Assembly: GCF_017303215.1 (NCBI RefSeq)
Contig: NZ_JAEMWU010000001.1
Coordinates: 1,364,001-1,428,000, forward strand
Direction of reading: 5' to 3'
Source of the DNA: Microbacterium esteraromaticum
GTDB lineage: Bacteria > Actinomycetota > Actinomycetes > Actinomycetales > Microbacteriaceae
Length of the DNA stretch: 64,000 nt
The notes beneath the pieces were generated by a model, which saw nothing but the letters and a program-made list of their open reading frames with translations, had not been told where the DNA came from and searched no databases. A program made the position numbers and the translations under genes. Positions 45,969 to 55,309 of the stretch are shown here, piece after piece (position 1 is the first letter of the stretch; the number at the start of each line of letters is the position of its first letter).

Positions 45969-47246
45969 ATGGCAGCTGAGCAGACCGCGTTCCAGATCAC
46001 CTACGCATCGGTCGAATCTCCCGACGGCGACGATCCGACGGTCGCGGCGGAGCGCATCCTGCGCGATGAACGGGTGCTTGCCGCACGACGTGAGTTCGAC
46101 GGCGACGAGACGGTGCTGCTGATCCCGGTCACCGAGCAGGACGACATCGTTGCTCTCGATGACAACGGGCGGTTGCGCTTCGACCTCTCGGCCCACCGGC
46201 TGATCGAGCTGTTCGAGGCCTCGGGTCTCATCCTGCACCTCGCGTACGGCGATGAGGAGGAGTTCGAAGAGGTCGATGCCGAGCTCGACGAGCAGTTCGG
46301 CGCGGCGTTCGAAGAGCTCGACGACTCGGCGGTCTCACCCGATGACCTTGCCGGCTTTGGAATGCCGGACGATGACGATGACGATGACGATGACGACGAT
46401 GACGACCTGTTCCAGCCGGAACCGGTGCGGGTGGCGGAGTTCTCGCGCCGCGGCCCCTGGGCGGCGCGTGCCACCGCGCAGCTGCTGGGCACCGAGGTCG
46501 ACTACCTCGAAGCGGGAACGTGGTCGATGTACGACTACCGCACCGGTCAGCCGCACGTCGCACTCACCAACGGACGCGCCGATCTGCCGGTGATCGAGGT
46601 CAACCGGCCCGAGTACGGCGAGGCGTGGGTCGAGGTGACCGCGCCGAACGGAGCGACCGCGATGGTGTGGCCGAACGCCGAGCAGCACACTCGCCCCGTG
46701 CTCGACCTCGACGCGATCGAGGTACCCGAGAGCGCCGAGGTGTACCGTCGCATGCTGACGGAGGCTGATGGCATCGGCGATGAGCTGATCGAACTCGGCA
46801 TGGGCGCCGCGATCGACCTCGACGCCGCTCGTCGGGCGTGCCTGCCCGAGGTTCTCGGCGGTGTGGTCGGCGCAGATGAGCGGCTGCGTGCCTTCGTCGC
46901 GGCCTTCGACGTGCCCGTCGCGCTGATCGAGGCCGGCCTGGGCGAGCAGACGACGGGGCGGCGGTTCGTCGCCCGTGGGTGGGGACGCACGCTGGTGGAC
47001 TTCTTCGTCGCGGGCATGGGCGAGACGACGGCGCTGACACGCCGCGATCGACCGGTCGCCCGTTTCTCGCGGTTCGTGCGCAAGCGCCCGCTGGTCGGCA
47101 TCTCGATCGCCGTCGCCGAGCTCACCGCCGGTGTGGCTTTCACGCGGACGCGGTCGCGTATCGGTCGCGGAATGGGCATCCTCCTGATCATCGACGCGAT
47201 CGCAGACCTCGCCATCTGGGTCGTGCGACTGCGCCGCCGCCGCTGA
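45969..47246 (+). CDS. Hypothetical protein with a 13-Asp tract
   Basis: 425 residues, no family recognised. N-terminal 110 residues form an alpha/beta domain (TVAAERILRDERVLAARREFDGDETVLLIPV, then LIELFEASGLILHLAYGDEEE). A Glu/Asp-rich region ends in 13 straight Asp (D134-D146, DNA 46368-46406, mostly GACGAT repeats). The rest is soluble until a hydrophobic stretch at about 400-420 (GMGILLIIDAIADLAIWVV). Leaderless ATG 45969, six bases after TAGCCT (45957-45962). Convergent with the ABC operon. Confidence 0.75.
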   Translation: MAAEQTAFQITYASVESPDGDDPTVAAERILRDERVLAARREFDGDETVLLIPVTEQDDIVALDDNGRLRFDLSAHRLIELFEASGLILHLAYGDEEEFEEVDAELDEQFGAAFEELDDSAVSPDDLAGFGMPDDDDDDDDDDDDDLFQPEPVRVAEFSRRGPWAARATAQLLGTEVDYLEAGTWSMYDYRTGQPHVALTNGRADLPVIEVNRPEYGEAWVEVTAPNGATAMVWPNAEQHTRPVLDLDAIEVPESAEVYRRMLTEADGIGDELIELGMGAAIDLDAARRACLPEVLGGVVGADERLRAFVAAFDVPVALIEAGLGEQTTGRRFVARGWGRTLVDFFVAGMGETTALTRRDRPVARFSRFVRKRPLVGISIAVAELTAGVAFTRTRSRIGRGMGILLIIDAIADLAIWVVRLRRRR

Positions 47247-47273
47247 CCCCCGCTGACGCTCTGTCCGCAGGCA

Positions 47274-47312
47274 GTATCGTGCCCGCCCGGTGATTCCGGG
47301 CGGGCACGATAC
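47274..47312. terminator. Strong bidirectional terminator
   Basis: GTATCGTGCCCGCCCGG (47274-47290), loop TGATT, and exact complement (47296-47312), a 17-bp perfect stem between the hypothetical gene (+) and the ABC operon (-). Confidence 0.85.
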
Positions 47313-47331
47313 GTGGAGCGCGCGGCCGCGC

Positions 47332-48147
47332 CTACAGCACTGCGGCGAGGAAGTCCTTCGTGCGCTGCTCCTGCGGGTCGGTGAAGATCTTCTCGGGCGA
47401 TCCCTCTTCGACGATGCGTCCGCCATCGAACATCATCACCCGGTTCGATACATCGCGGGCGAACTGCATTTCGTGGGTGACGATCAGCATTGTCACGTCG
47501 GTGTTGCGGGCGACGTCGCGCAGGATGTTCAGCACTTCACCGACCACCTCGGGGTCGAGGGCGCTGGTGACCTCGTCGAGCAAGAGGATTTCGGGTTCCA
47601 TCGCCAGCGCGCGAGCGATTGCGACACGCTGCTGCTGTCCGCCGGAGAGCTGGGTCGGGTGGGCATCCGCCTTATCGGGCAGGCCGACCATCTCGAGCAG
47701 CTCATGTGCTCGTGCCACAGCTTTGTCCTTCGGCGTCTTCAGCACGTGCACCGGCGCTTCGATGATGTTCTCGAGCACGGTCATGTTCGGGAACAGGTTG
47801 AACTGCTGGAAGACCATGCCGATGCGTTTGCGCATCTCGTTGCGATGCTTCTCTTTGAGTTCGACGCGCTTGCCGTCGCGCTCGACATGCGTGAGCGGCT
47901 TGCCATCGATGAGGATGTAGCCCGCGTTGGCCTCTTCGAGAGTCATCACCAGGCGCAGAATCGTCGTCTTGCCCGAGCCGCTGGGGCCGATGAGCGTGAC
48001 GCGGTCACCCTTGCGCACGGTGAAGTCGAGGTCGTGCAGCACGATGTGGTCACCGAAGCGTTTCTCGACCTTGTCGAATCGGATGGCGGGCACCTCGCCG
48101 TTGTCCAGCGTGATCGCGCCGGTGTGAGTATCAGTTCGAGTAGGCAA
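47332..48147 (-). CDS. ehuA: ABC transporter ATP-binding protein (amino acid/ectoine)
   Basis: 271 residues: Walker A GPSGSGKTTILRL, Q-loop VFQQFNLFPNMTVLENI, signature LSGGQQQRVAIARALA, Walker B ILLLDEVTSALDPE, H-switch VTHEMQFARDVSNRVMMFDGG: an intact polar amino acid type ATPase. Start TTG 48147 with GGAGAAG seven bases upstream; it overlaps the previous gene by 17 bases. Last gene of the four-gene uptake operon. The ehu name rests on similarity of the partner binding protein; glutamine-type specificity is possible. Confidence 0.88.
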   Translation of the reverse strand: MPTRTDTHTGAITLDNGEVPAIRFDKVEKRFGDHIVLHDLDFTVRKGDRVTLIGPSGSGKTTILRLVMTLEEANAGYILIDGKPLTHVERDGKRVELKEKHRNEMRKRIGMVFQQFNLFPNMTVLENIIEAPVHVLKTPKDKAVARAHELLEMVGLPDKADAHPTQLSGGQQQRVAIARALAMEPEILLLDEVTSALDPEVVGEVLNILRDVARNTDVTMLIVTHEMQFARDVSNRVMMFDGGRIVEEGSPEKIFTDPQEQRTKDFLAAVL

Positions 48148-48790
48148 GACGCTTCTCCAATCGTCCGACGAGCAGCGATGTCGGGTAGCTGGCGACGAGG
48201 AACAGGATCCCCGCCATGATGATGGCTTCGATGAACCGGAAGTTCTGGCCGCCGTAGAGCTGGGCGGCGCGCACCATGTCGGTCACGGTGATGACCGCGA
48301 GGAAGGGGGTTTCCTTGAACATCGAGATGACGTAATTGCCGAGCGCGGGAAGCGTCGAGCGCAGCGCCTGCGGCACCACCACGGCCGTCCAGGTGCGGCG
48401 ACGCGACATCGACAGCGCGGTGGCGGCCTCCCATTGGCCGCGAGGTACCGCGTCGATTCCGGCACGGTACACCTCGGCCATGTACGCGGCGTAGTGGATG
48501 CCGAAGATGATCACACCGAGAGTGAGCGGGGGCACGGTGACGAACACGTAGTACGCGAAGAGCAGCTGCACCACCAGTGGGGTCATGCGGATGAAGTTCA
48601 TCACGAACGTCAACGCCCCGGCGACCGAACGGGGTGCGCTCTTGCGCGCCAGCGCGATGGCCAAGCCGAGTGCCGCGGCGATGATGCTGCCGAGCACGGT
48701 CACCAGCAGCGTGACGGTGAGGAACGCCCACAACATGTCGGGCAGGGCAGCCAGGGCGTGGTCCCAGTCCCAGATGGCTCGTTCGTTCAT
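48131..48790 (-). CDS. ehuD: ABC transporter permease (EhuD-like)
   Basis: 219-residue polytopic His/Gln/Arg-Opine type permease. The EAA loop, YAAYMAEVYRAGIDAVPRGQWEAATALSMSRRRTWTAVVVPQALRSTLPALGN, is canonical. ATG 48790 overlaps the previous stop by four bases. Pairs with the next permease as a heterodimer in the membrane. Confidence 0.88.
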   Translation of the reverse strand: MNERAIWDWDHALAALPDMLWAFLTVTLLVTVLGSIIAAALGLAIALARKSAPRSVAGALTFVMNFIRMTPLVVQLLFAYYVFVTVPPLTLGVIIFGIHYAAYMAEVYRAGIDAVPRGQWEAATALSMSRRRTWTAVVVPQALRSTLPALGNYVISMFKETPFLAVITVTDMVRAAQLYGGQNFRFIEAIIMAGILFLVASYPTSLLVGRLEKRLAYSN

Positions 48791-49512
48791 GGCGTGTTCC
48801 CCTCTGCATCGACGGTGGGTGCGGCAACGGCCTCACGCAGCCGTGTGCCCTGGCCCAAGCGGTGCTTGGCGCGCACCTCGATCGCGTTCATGGCGAGGGT
48901 GAGCAGGTAGGCGATCACGAAGTAGACGACGAGTCCCAGGGAGTAAGCGAAGAACACGTCCGTGTCGATACGCAGCTTGTTCAGCTCGGCAGTGAAGTCG
49001 ACGATCGTGATCAGGTAGACCACGGCCGTGCCCTTCAGCAGCTGGATCAGCAGGTTGGTGAGCGAGGGGATCATCAGCGCCCACGCCTGGGGAAAGATCA
49101 CCCGCCACATGCGCTGCGTGCGCGACAGGCTGAGCGCGGTCGTGGCCTCCCACTGTCCGCGCGGCACCGCGTTGATCGATCCGCGCACGACCTCGGCACC
49201 GTAGGCACCGTAGTTCAGCCCGAGCCCAAGGATGCCGACGACGATGGACGGAAGCGCGAGATTGAACGGGGGCAACGGGAGGACGAAGAACAAGAAGAAC
49301 AACTGCACCAGCAGCGAGGTGCCGCGGAACACCTCGATCACCGTGCGCGCAAAGCCGCGGATGAGGATGTTGTTGAAGCGGGCGAGTAGCCCGAGTGAGA
49401 TGGCAATGGCGAACGCCAGCAGGGCGCCGCCCACCGTGAGCTGAAGGGTGATCAACAACCCATCGAGCAGGTAGGGCAGCGCCCGCTGGAGCGCCTCGAG
49501 ATTATCGGTCAC
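48787..49512 (-). CDS. ehuC: ABC transporter permease (EhuC-like)
   Basis: 241-residue permease with EAA loop YGAYGAEVVRGSINAVPRGQWEATTALSLSRTQRMWRVIFPQAWALMIPSLTN. Start GTG 49512, 16 nt after the binding-protein stop with no obvious ribosome site, so translation is probably coupled. C-terminal tail is charged and cytoplasmic. Confidence 0.88.
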   Translation of the reverse strand: MTDNLEALQRALPYLLDGLLITLQLTVGGALLAFAIAISLGLLARFNNILIRGFARTVIEVFRGTSLLVQLFFLFFVLPLPPFNLALPSIVVGILGLGLNYGAYGAEVVRGSINAVPRGQWEATTALSLSRTQRMWRVIFPQAWALMIPSLTNLLIQLLKGTAVVYLITIVDFTAELNKLRIDTDVFFAYSLGLVVYFVIAYLLTLAMNAIEVRAKHRLGQGTRLREAVAAPTVDAEGNTP

Positions 49513-49528
49513 GTGAGGTGCGGGGCGG

Positions 49529-50428
49529 TCAGCCGAGCTCGCCGGCGCACAGCTGCGCGGTGGTCAGGTCTGCCGGCGGCAGGTTCTCGGCCGTGAACCC
49601 GAACGGCTCGACCAGGTCGAGGTAGGCCTGCTCATCGCCGGTGATCTTCGCGAGCTCCTCGTTGTACGCCGCGAGCAGATCATTGTCGTCCTGGCGGAAC
49701 ACGGTTGAGCCCGCGCCGACCTGCGCGACACCGTCGAGCTCTTGCACGAAAGCGCCGGTGGTCTCGAGGTCGGCGTTGTCCTGGGTCATCCAGTTCAGCG
49801 ACACGGCAGTCAGTGCGAAAGCATCCGCGCGGCCGGACTGCACCGCCTCGAGGCCGGCGGTGGCGCTGTCGACCTTGATCACATCACTGATGCCCAGGTC
49901 GTCGGCGTAGCCCTCTTCGATCGCACCGGACTGCACGGCGAGCGTGACGTCACCGCTTTCGGCGACCGAGCCGAGATCGCTGAGCGACTCGGGGTTGCCG
50001 GTCGGCACGGCCAGGGTGGTGGTGTACATGATCTCGGGATCGCTGAACGCGGCCTGCTCGCAGCGGTCGGGCAGGATCGACATTCCCGCGCTGATGACAT
50101 CCCAGCGGCCGGCGTTGAGACCCGGGATCAGCGAGTTCCACTCGACTTCTTCGACCTTGATGTCGTCGATGCCGAGGTTGCTGAAGATCTGCTTGTGCAG
50201 CGCGATCGTCGCCCCGGTGGGCTCGCCGCCCTCGACCCACGAGTAGGGCCGCTCGGATGCAACGGCCAGCGTGATGGTGCCGGACTCCTGCGCCTTCTCG
50301 AGCGTGGTCTGGGTGTCTCCGCCGCCATCGCCGCCGGCAGAGCCGTTGTCGCCGGAGGCGCAACCGGCGAGGGCGAGTGTGAGTACACCCAGGGTGGCGA
50401 GTGCGGTTCGGGTCGTGCGCTTGCTCAT
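49529..50428 (-). CDS. ehuB: Extracellular solute-binding lipoprotein (EhuB-like)
   Basis: 299 residues: lipoprotein signal (LAGC, C23), Gly/Asp linker, then family-3 periplasmic-binding-like domains. NSLIPGLNAGRWDVISAGMSILPDRCEQAAFSDPEIMY closely follows the EhuB pattern (ectoine/hydroxyectoine binding), but amino acids are possible ligands. Two adjacent ATGs (50431, 50428); the second has AGGAG at better spacing. TATCGT (complement of 50483-50488) is a likely -10. Divergent from the FCD regulator. Confidence 0.87.
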   Translation of the reverse strand: MSKRTTRTALATLGVLTLALAGCASGDNGSAGGDGGGDTQTTLEKAQESGTITLAVASERPYSWVEGGEPTGATIALHKQIFSNLGIDDIKVEEVEWNSLIPGLNAGRWDVISAGMSILPDRCEQAAFSDPEIMYTTTLAVPTGNPESLSDLGSVAESGDVTLAVQSGAIEEGYADDLGISDVIKVDSATAGLEAVQSGRADAFALTAVSLNWMTQDNADLETTGAFVQELDGVAQVGAGSTVFRQDDNDLLAAYNEELAKITGDEQAYLDLVEPFGFTAENLPPADLTTAQLCAGELG

Positions 50429-50525
50429 CATGCTCCTCTGTGTGGCTGTCTGTCGCGCCGGAGTGGGCGGCGACCGCGGAACACGATACGGGAAACTGTC
50501 GATCAACGTACAATCAGACGTGCAG

Positions 50526-50537
50526 ATTGTCGACAAT
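50526..50537. promoter_or_regulatory. GntR/FCD-type operator dyad
   Basis: ATTGTCGACAAT, a perfect 12-bp palindrome in the 208-bp space between ehuB (-) and the FCD regulator (+). FCD-type GntR sites often read TTGT-N2-ACAA, which it matches. It is upstream of the probable -10 of ehuB. Confidence 0.6.
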
Positions 50538-50636
50538 CCGACATGGAGATCGTCGCGGAGTCTGCGAGGAAAACACCGTTGAACGCGCGAGAATGAGAGA
50601 CCGCGCGCACCGCGTTCTGTGGATGAGGAGACCCAT

Positions 50637-51395
50637 ATGCCCCGAGACCTGCCCCGCTCCGTCGGCCGGGCCGCAGTGCCGCGCGTGTCGCGGCTGTCGA
50701 CCGTTGACCTCATCGCGATCGAGTTGCGCAAGGCGATCTTCTCGGGCGCGCTCGCGGTCGGCGCCTCACTGGGTGAGGTTGAGATCGCCGCGCAGCTGGG
50801 AGTGAGCCGCAGCCCGTTGCGTGAGGCCGCACAGCGCCTGGTGCAGGAGGGCATCCTCGTCGCGATCCCGGGGCGCGGGATGAGCGTCGCGGTGATCGAG
50901 GGCGATCAGATCACCGACGTGTATGAGATGCGTCTGGCGATCGAGGCGCAGGCCGCGCGGCGCGTCGCGCGCGCCGGCAACGCGGGGGCACTGCAACGCA
51001 TCCGCAAGGCCTTCGACGACCTCGTCGCGGTCAGTGACGGAGAGGATGCCCGCGCGATCGGCGACGCCGATCTGGAGTTCCACCAGGTGCTCGTCGATGC
51101 GGCGGGCAGCGAGCGGATGACCCGCGCGATGGCCGCGTTGGTGATGCAGACCCGCATCATGAGCTTCAGCGTCGCCGACGGTTACTCCGTGCGCCGCTCG
51201 GTGTCACCGACGTACACGGTGCTGCTTGACGCGCTCGCCGCGGGCGACGCCGACGCCGCGGCCGCGGCTCTCGAGAAGCAGTTCTCGGATGCTGTCTCTC
51301 GCCTGCGCGGAGACGCAGACGTCGACACCGTCGAGGTCGACCTCGACGAGCAGCCGCAGGTGTTCCAGCCGATCGACGGAGCGATGCGCGACTGA
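50637..51395 (+). CDS. GntR family regulator, FCD (FadR-C) subfamily
   Basis: 252 residues: winged HTH (about 20-85; LRKAIFSGALAVGASLGEVEIAAQLGVSRSPLREAAQRLVQEGILVAIPGRGMSV), then the all-helical FCD ligand domain (about 95-220) with YEMRLAIEAQAARRVA and the metal-type motif D-LEFHQVLV-ERM. ATG 50637 has GAGGAG six bases upstream. Likely represses the divergent ehuBCDA-like operon and itself; ligand may be the imported solute or its breakdown product. Confidence 0.9.
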   Translation: MPRDLPRSVGRAAVPRVSRLSTVDLIAIELRKAIFSGALAVGASLGEVEIAAQLGVSRSPLREAAQRLVQEGILVAIPGRGMSVAVIEGDQITDVYEMRLAIEAQAARRVARAGNAGALQRIRKAFDDLVAVSDGEDARAIGDADLEFHQVLVDAAGSERMTRAMAALVMQTRIMSFSVADGYSVRRSVSPTYTVLLDALAAGDADAAAAALEKQFSDAVSRLRGDADVDTVEVDLDEQPQVFQPIDGAMRD

Positions 51396-51405
51396 CTTCT
51401 GACGA

Positions 51406-51437
51406 CGAAGCGCCGCCGGAGATCCGACGGCGCTTCG
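51406..51437. terminator. Bidirectional terminator, FCD regulator and fba
   Basis: CGAAGCGCCG (51406-51415) and its complement (51428-51437), 12-nt loop that is itself partly paired; lies between convergent genes. Confidence 0.75.
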
Positions 51438-51452
51438 CTGTAGTGGGATGTG

Positions 51453-52481
<1,029 letters not shown>

Positions 52482-52663
52482 GAAATCTCCTGCTTCTGAA
52501 GGGCGGGGGTCAGCCTCAACTGTAGCCGCGCACACGAGAGATCTTTCCGCTGTTGCGCGCGCTCGGGTCACATTCCTGCTGCCGCGTTAAGAACCGTGAA
52601 TCCTTCATGTGGAATTCGCGAAAAGTCGCCGGTTTCGTCGCATCCGCTGGCTATGCTGACCGC

Positions 52664-53650
52664 ATGGTGAGCCTTACAGCCGATCTCAGCCCTCTTCGCC
52701 CCGACCGCAACCTCGCTCTTGAGCTCGTCCGGGCGACCGAGGCGGCGGCGATCCGGGCCGTTCCGTTCATCGGCCGCGGCGACAAAGAGGCCGCCGACGG
52801 CGCCGCCGTCGACGCCATGCGCGCCTTCCTGGGCACCGTCGACTTCCAGGGCCGCGTCGTGATCGGCGAGGGTGAGAAGGACGACGCCCCGATGTTGTTC
52901 AACGGCGAAGAAGTCGGAAGGGGTCGCGGACCGGAGTGCGACATCGCCGTCGATCCGATCGATGGCACCTCGCTCACCGCAGCCGGACGCCAGAACGCCC
53001 TCTCGGTGCTCGCTGTCTCTGACCGCGGCTCGATGCTCGATGCCTCCAGCGTGTTCTACATGGACAAGCTCGTCACCGGACCCGCCGGAGTGGGCGTGGT
53101 CGACATCCGCCTGCCCATCGGCGAGAACATCCGCCGGCTGGCGAAGGCGCTCGACAAGCCCGTCGACGAGATGGTCGTCTCGGTGCTGAACCGTCCTCGC
53201 CACGAGAAGCTCATCAACGAGATCCGCGAGGCGGGCGCCGGTACCCGCCTGATGAGCGACGGCGACGTCGCCGGGGGCATCAACGCCGCCCGGCATGACG
53301 CACGAACCGACATGTGTGTCGGCATCGGCGGCAGCCCCGAAGGCATCGTGACCGCGTGCGCCATCAAGGCGCTGGGCGGTCACATCCAGGGCGTGCTCTG
53401 GCCACGCGACGACGAGGAGCGCCAGCGCGGCATCGACGCGGGGCTCGACGTCGACAAGGTCTACGAGGCCGACGATCTCGTGCAGGGCAACAACACGATC
53501 TTCGTCGCCACGGGAGTCACGGACGGGCAGCTCGTGCGCGGTGTGCGCCGTGAGGGCAACTACCTCTACACCGAGAGCGTCGTGCTGCGCAGCGCATCCG
53601 GAACGCTGCGTCGCATCGTCTCGGACCACCTCGTCTCGAAGTGGCTCTGA
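52664..53650 (+). CDS. glpX: Fructose-1,6-bisphosphatase class II
   Basis: Gluconeogenic phosphatase, 328 residues, the only FBPase in most actinobacteria. Motifs: GRGDKEAADGAAVDAMR, GEGEKDDAPMLFNGE, the metal/catalytic DPIDGTSLTAAGR, and GGSPEGIVTACAIK. The ATG 52664 is six bases after TATGCT (52652-52657), leaderless; the frame is open farther upstream to 52553. Together with fba it makes a divergent gluconeogenesis pair. Confidence 0.96.
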   Translation: MVSLTADLSPLRPDRNLALELVRATEAAAIRAVPFIGRGDKEAADGAAVDAMRAFLGTVDFQGRVVIGEGEKDDAPMLFNGEEVGRGRGPECDIAVDPIDGTSLTAAGRQNALSVLAVSDRGSMLDASSVFYMDKLVTGPAGVGVVDIRLPIGENIRRLAKALDKPVDEMVVSVLNRPRHEKLINEIREAGAGTRLMSDGDVAGGINAARHDARTDMCVGIGGSPEGIVTACAIKALGGHIQGVLWPRDDEERQRGIDAGLDVDKVYEADDLVQGNNTIFVATGVTDGQLVRGVRREGNYLYTESVVLRSASGTLRRIVSDHLVSKWL

Positions 53651-53743
53651 CGGGCAGATCCCCCGATTCCCAGGGCATCCTGGCACAATGGGTACGACCG
53701 ATGCCCGCAGTGCACCGGCGAAGCCAGAACAGGAGAGCTCGGG

Positions 53744-54028
53744 ATGTCGACGAACGAGCAGTCTGAGCAGCCGAGTCGCGTGCAGCAGATCACGACCAAG
53801 ACGGGACGCATCCTGCGCGTGACCGACGAGCAGATCGCGGCGGCGCTCGCCCAGCAGACGGTCGCCGCCACGCAGCCGAAGGTCGACCCCGCCCGCCGGG
53901 CTGACGTTCTCTTCCGCGTGCGCCGTGACGAGGGGCACGAGCTGAGCTCCTGGTGGATGATCGGTGCGTTCGTCGTGACCTCTGGTGTCGTGATCGCACT
54001 GTTGTCGTGGGTGCCCGGCGGCGCGTGA
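53744..54028 (+). CDS. Small membrane protein, unknown
   Basis: 94 residues: soluble N-terminal part with ITTKTGRILRVTDEQIAAALAQQ, a basic stretch, then one C-terminal membrane helix (about 70-88, WWMIGAFVVTSGVVIALLSWV). No family recognised. AGGAGA precedes ATG 53744 by ten bases. It lies 93 nt after glpX, possibly co-transcribed. Confidence 0.72.
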   Translation: MSTNEQSEQPSRVQQITTKTGRILRVTDEQIAAALAQQTVAATQPKVDPARRADVLFRVRRDEGHELSSWWMIGAFVVTSGVVIALLSWVPGGA

Positions 54029-54056
54029 TCTACGCGTTCTCGGCAGAAGCTACGCC

Positions 54057-54440
54057 CTAGTACGAGTCGAGTACCGCGCGCATACCGGTCAGTCCGAACT
54101 GGTCGGCGACCTGTTTTGCCGTGTGCGCTCCGGCGTCCTGATCGGCTCCGGCGTCGAGCAGCATCCGCAGCAGTGATTCGTTGCGGCGGAAGACCGCGCA
54201 CGCGACGGCGGTCTGCCCGTTCGCGTTGACGGCGTCGAGGTTGGCGCCGCGGGCGACCAGATCGGCAACCGTCTCGGCCTGCTCGGCGTACGTCGCAACG
54301 ATCAAGAGCGTGTCCTGCTTGGCGTTGCGCACGTCGATGGGCACACCGGCGTCGATCATCTCGCCCAGTGGGCCGGTTCGCCCTTGGCGGGCCAGGTCGA
54401 AGGTGCCGTCGATGACCTCTGGGCTCAGTCCGCTCGTCAT
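54057..54440 (-). CDS. Ankyrin-repeat protein
   Basis: 127 residues, about three ankyrin repeats: GRTGPLGEMIDAGVPIDVRNAKQDTLLIVATYAEQAETVADLVARGANLDAVNANGQTAVACAVFRRNESLLRMLLDAGADQDAG. Protein-protein interaction role; partner unknown. ATG 54440 has GAGAAT six bases upstream (G for T in -10), probably leaderless. Twenty-seven bases downstream of the exonuclease gene on the same strand, so possibly its partner. Confidence 0.85.
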   Translation of the reverse strand: MTSGLSPEVIDGTFDLARQGRTGPLGEMIDAGVPIDVRNAKQDTLLIVATYAEQAETVADLVARGANLDAVNANGQTAVACAVFRRNESLLRMLLDAGADQDAGAHTAKQVADQFGLTGMRAVLDSY

Positions 54441-54467
54441 CGCACCATTCTCGCCGATGGCGGCGGA

Positions 54468-55058
54468 TCAGGCGACTGCGCGTTGGGCGGGCTGCGGTGC
54501 GGGGGTGAGTTTCACGCCGAGAGCCGAGCCGAGGGCATCCACGTCGTGCACTGCGGCACGGCGGGCGGCGTCGATGACGATCTGCGCGCACGCACGCGCG
54601 TCGGCGAGTGCGTCGTGGTGGTCGAAGTCGCCGAATCCGGCGGCGGCCGCCGCGACCGGCAGGCGGTACGAGTCGAGATCGTAGGTCTTGCGTGCGACGG
54701 CGAGCGAGCACAGCGAGCGGTACGGGGGAGCGTCGAAGCCCGCGACTTCCGAAGAACGTCGCAGCACCTTCACGTCGAACCCGGCGTTGTGTGCCACGAG
54801 CACGTCGTCACCGGCGAAACCACACAGGCGGTCGAGTTGCTGGGCCCACGTGTCGGCGCCTGCGACGTCGTGCGGGTGGATGCCGTGGATCTTGATGTTC
54901 CACTCATTGAACTCGTCATGTCCGACGGCGGGGCGGATCAGCCAGCCGGTCTGGGCGACGACCGCTCCGCCGCGCACACGCACCAGACCCACGGAGCAGG
55001 CTGAGGCAGGGCTGGAGTTCGCGGTCTCGAAGTCGATCGCAGTGAAATCCAGTGGCAC
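54468..55058 (-). CDS. DnaQ-like 3'-5' exonuclease
   Basis: 196 residues of the DEDDh family: D9/E11 (FTAIDFETAN), VAHNAGFDVKVL, and the final H-D pair in FDHHDALADARACAQIV. It lacks any polymerase or extra domain, so it is an epsilon-type proofreading subunit or a stand-alone exonuclease. GTG 55058 has GAGACT six bases upstream. Divergent from ychF. Confidence 0.9.
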   Translation of the reverse strand: MPLDFTAIDFETANSSPASACSVGLVRVRGGAVVAQTGWLIRPAVGHDEFNEWNIKIHGIHPHDVAGADTWAQQLDRLCGFAGDDVLVAHNAGFDVKVLRRSSEVAGFDAPPYRSLCSLAVARKTYDLDSYRLPVAAAAAGFGDFDHHDALADARACAQIVIDAARRAAVHDVDALGSALGVKLTPAPQPAQRAVA

Positions 55059-55172
55059 GCAACAAGTCTCGGTGCGGAGTCTGTCGCATCCGATCAGGCG
55101 CGCCGCCGCGGCGGGTGATCCGGTCGCGACGGCGGCATGCGGGCATCCGGTGTGCGGAGGGCATCCGCTGTT

Positions 55173-55247
55173 CGAGAACAGGCGATTCGACGAAAACAGG
55201 ACCGTTCTGACGAAATCGTCCTGTTCTGGTGAACCGTCCTGTTCTCG
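55173..55247. repeat. Nested inverted repeats of a GAACAGG half-site
   Basis: Outer arms CGAGAACAGG (55173-55182) and CCTGTTCTCG (55238-55247); inner arms AACAGGAC (55195-55202) and GTCCTGTT (55218-55225). Four copies of A(G/A)AACAGG(A/C) in two orientations, in the 251-bp space between the DnaQ-like gene and ychF. Confidence 0.75.
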
Positions 55248-55309
55248 GAAGGCGACTTCCTGCTCGGCCGCGGTATGGACGGCAACGGCCCCCGGTAGAC
55301 TTGGCTCCC

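Noticed and set aside
47332..50428. Firm assignment of the ABC operon to ectoine uptake
   Set aside because: No ectoine breakdown genes (eutABCDE) are nearby; the binding protein pattern supports it only in part, so the name is kept as EhuB-like.
54057..55058. Ankyrin plus exonuclease as a toxin-immunity pair
   Set aside because: Catalase-ankyrin or similar pairs exist, but nothing here shows toxicity, secretion or co-evolution.
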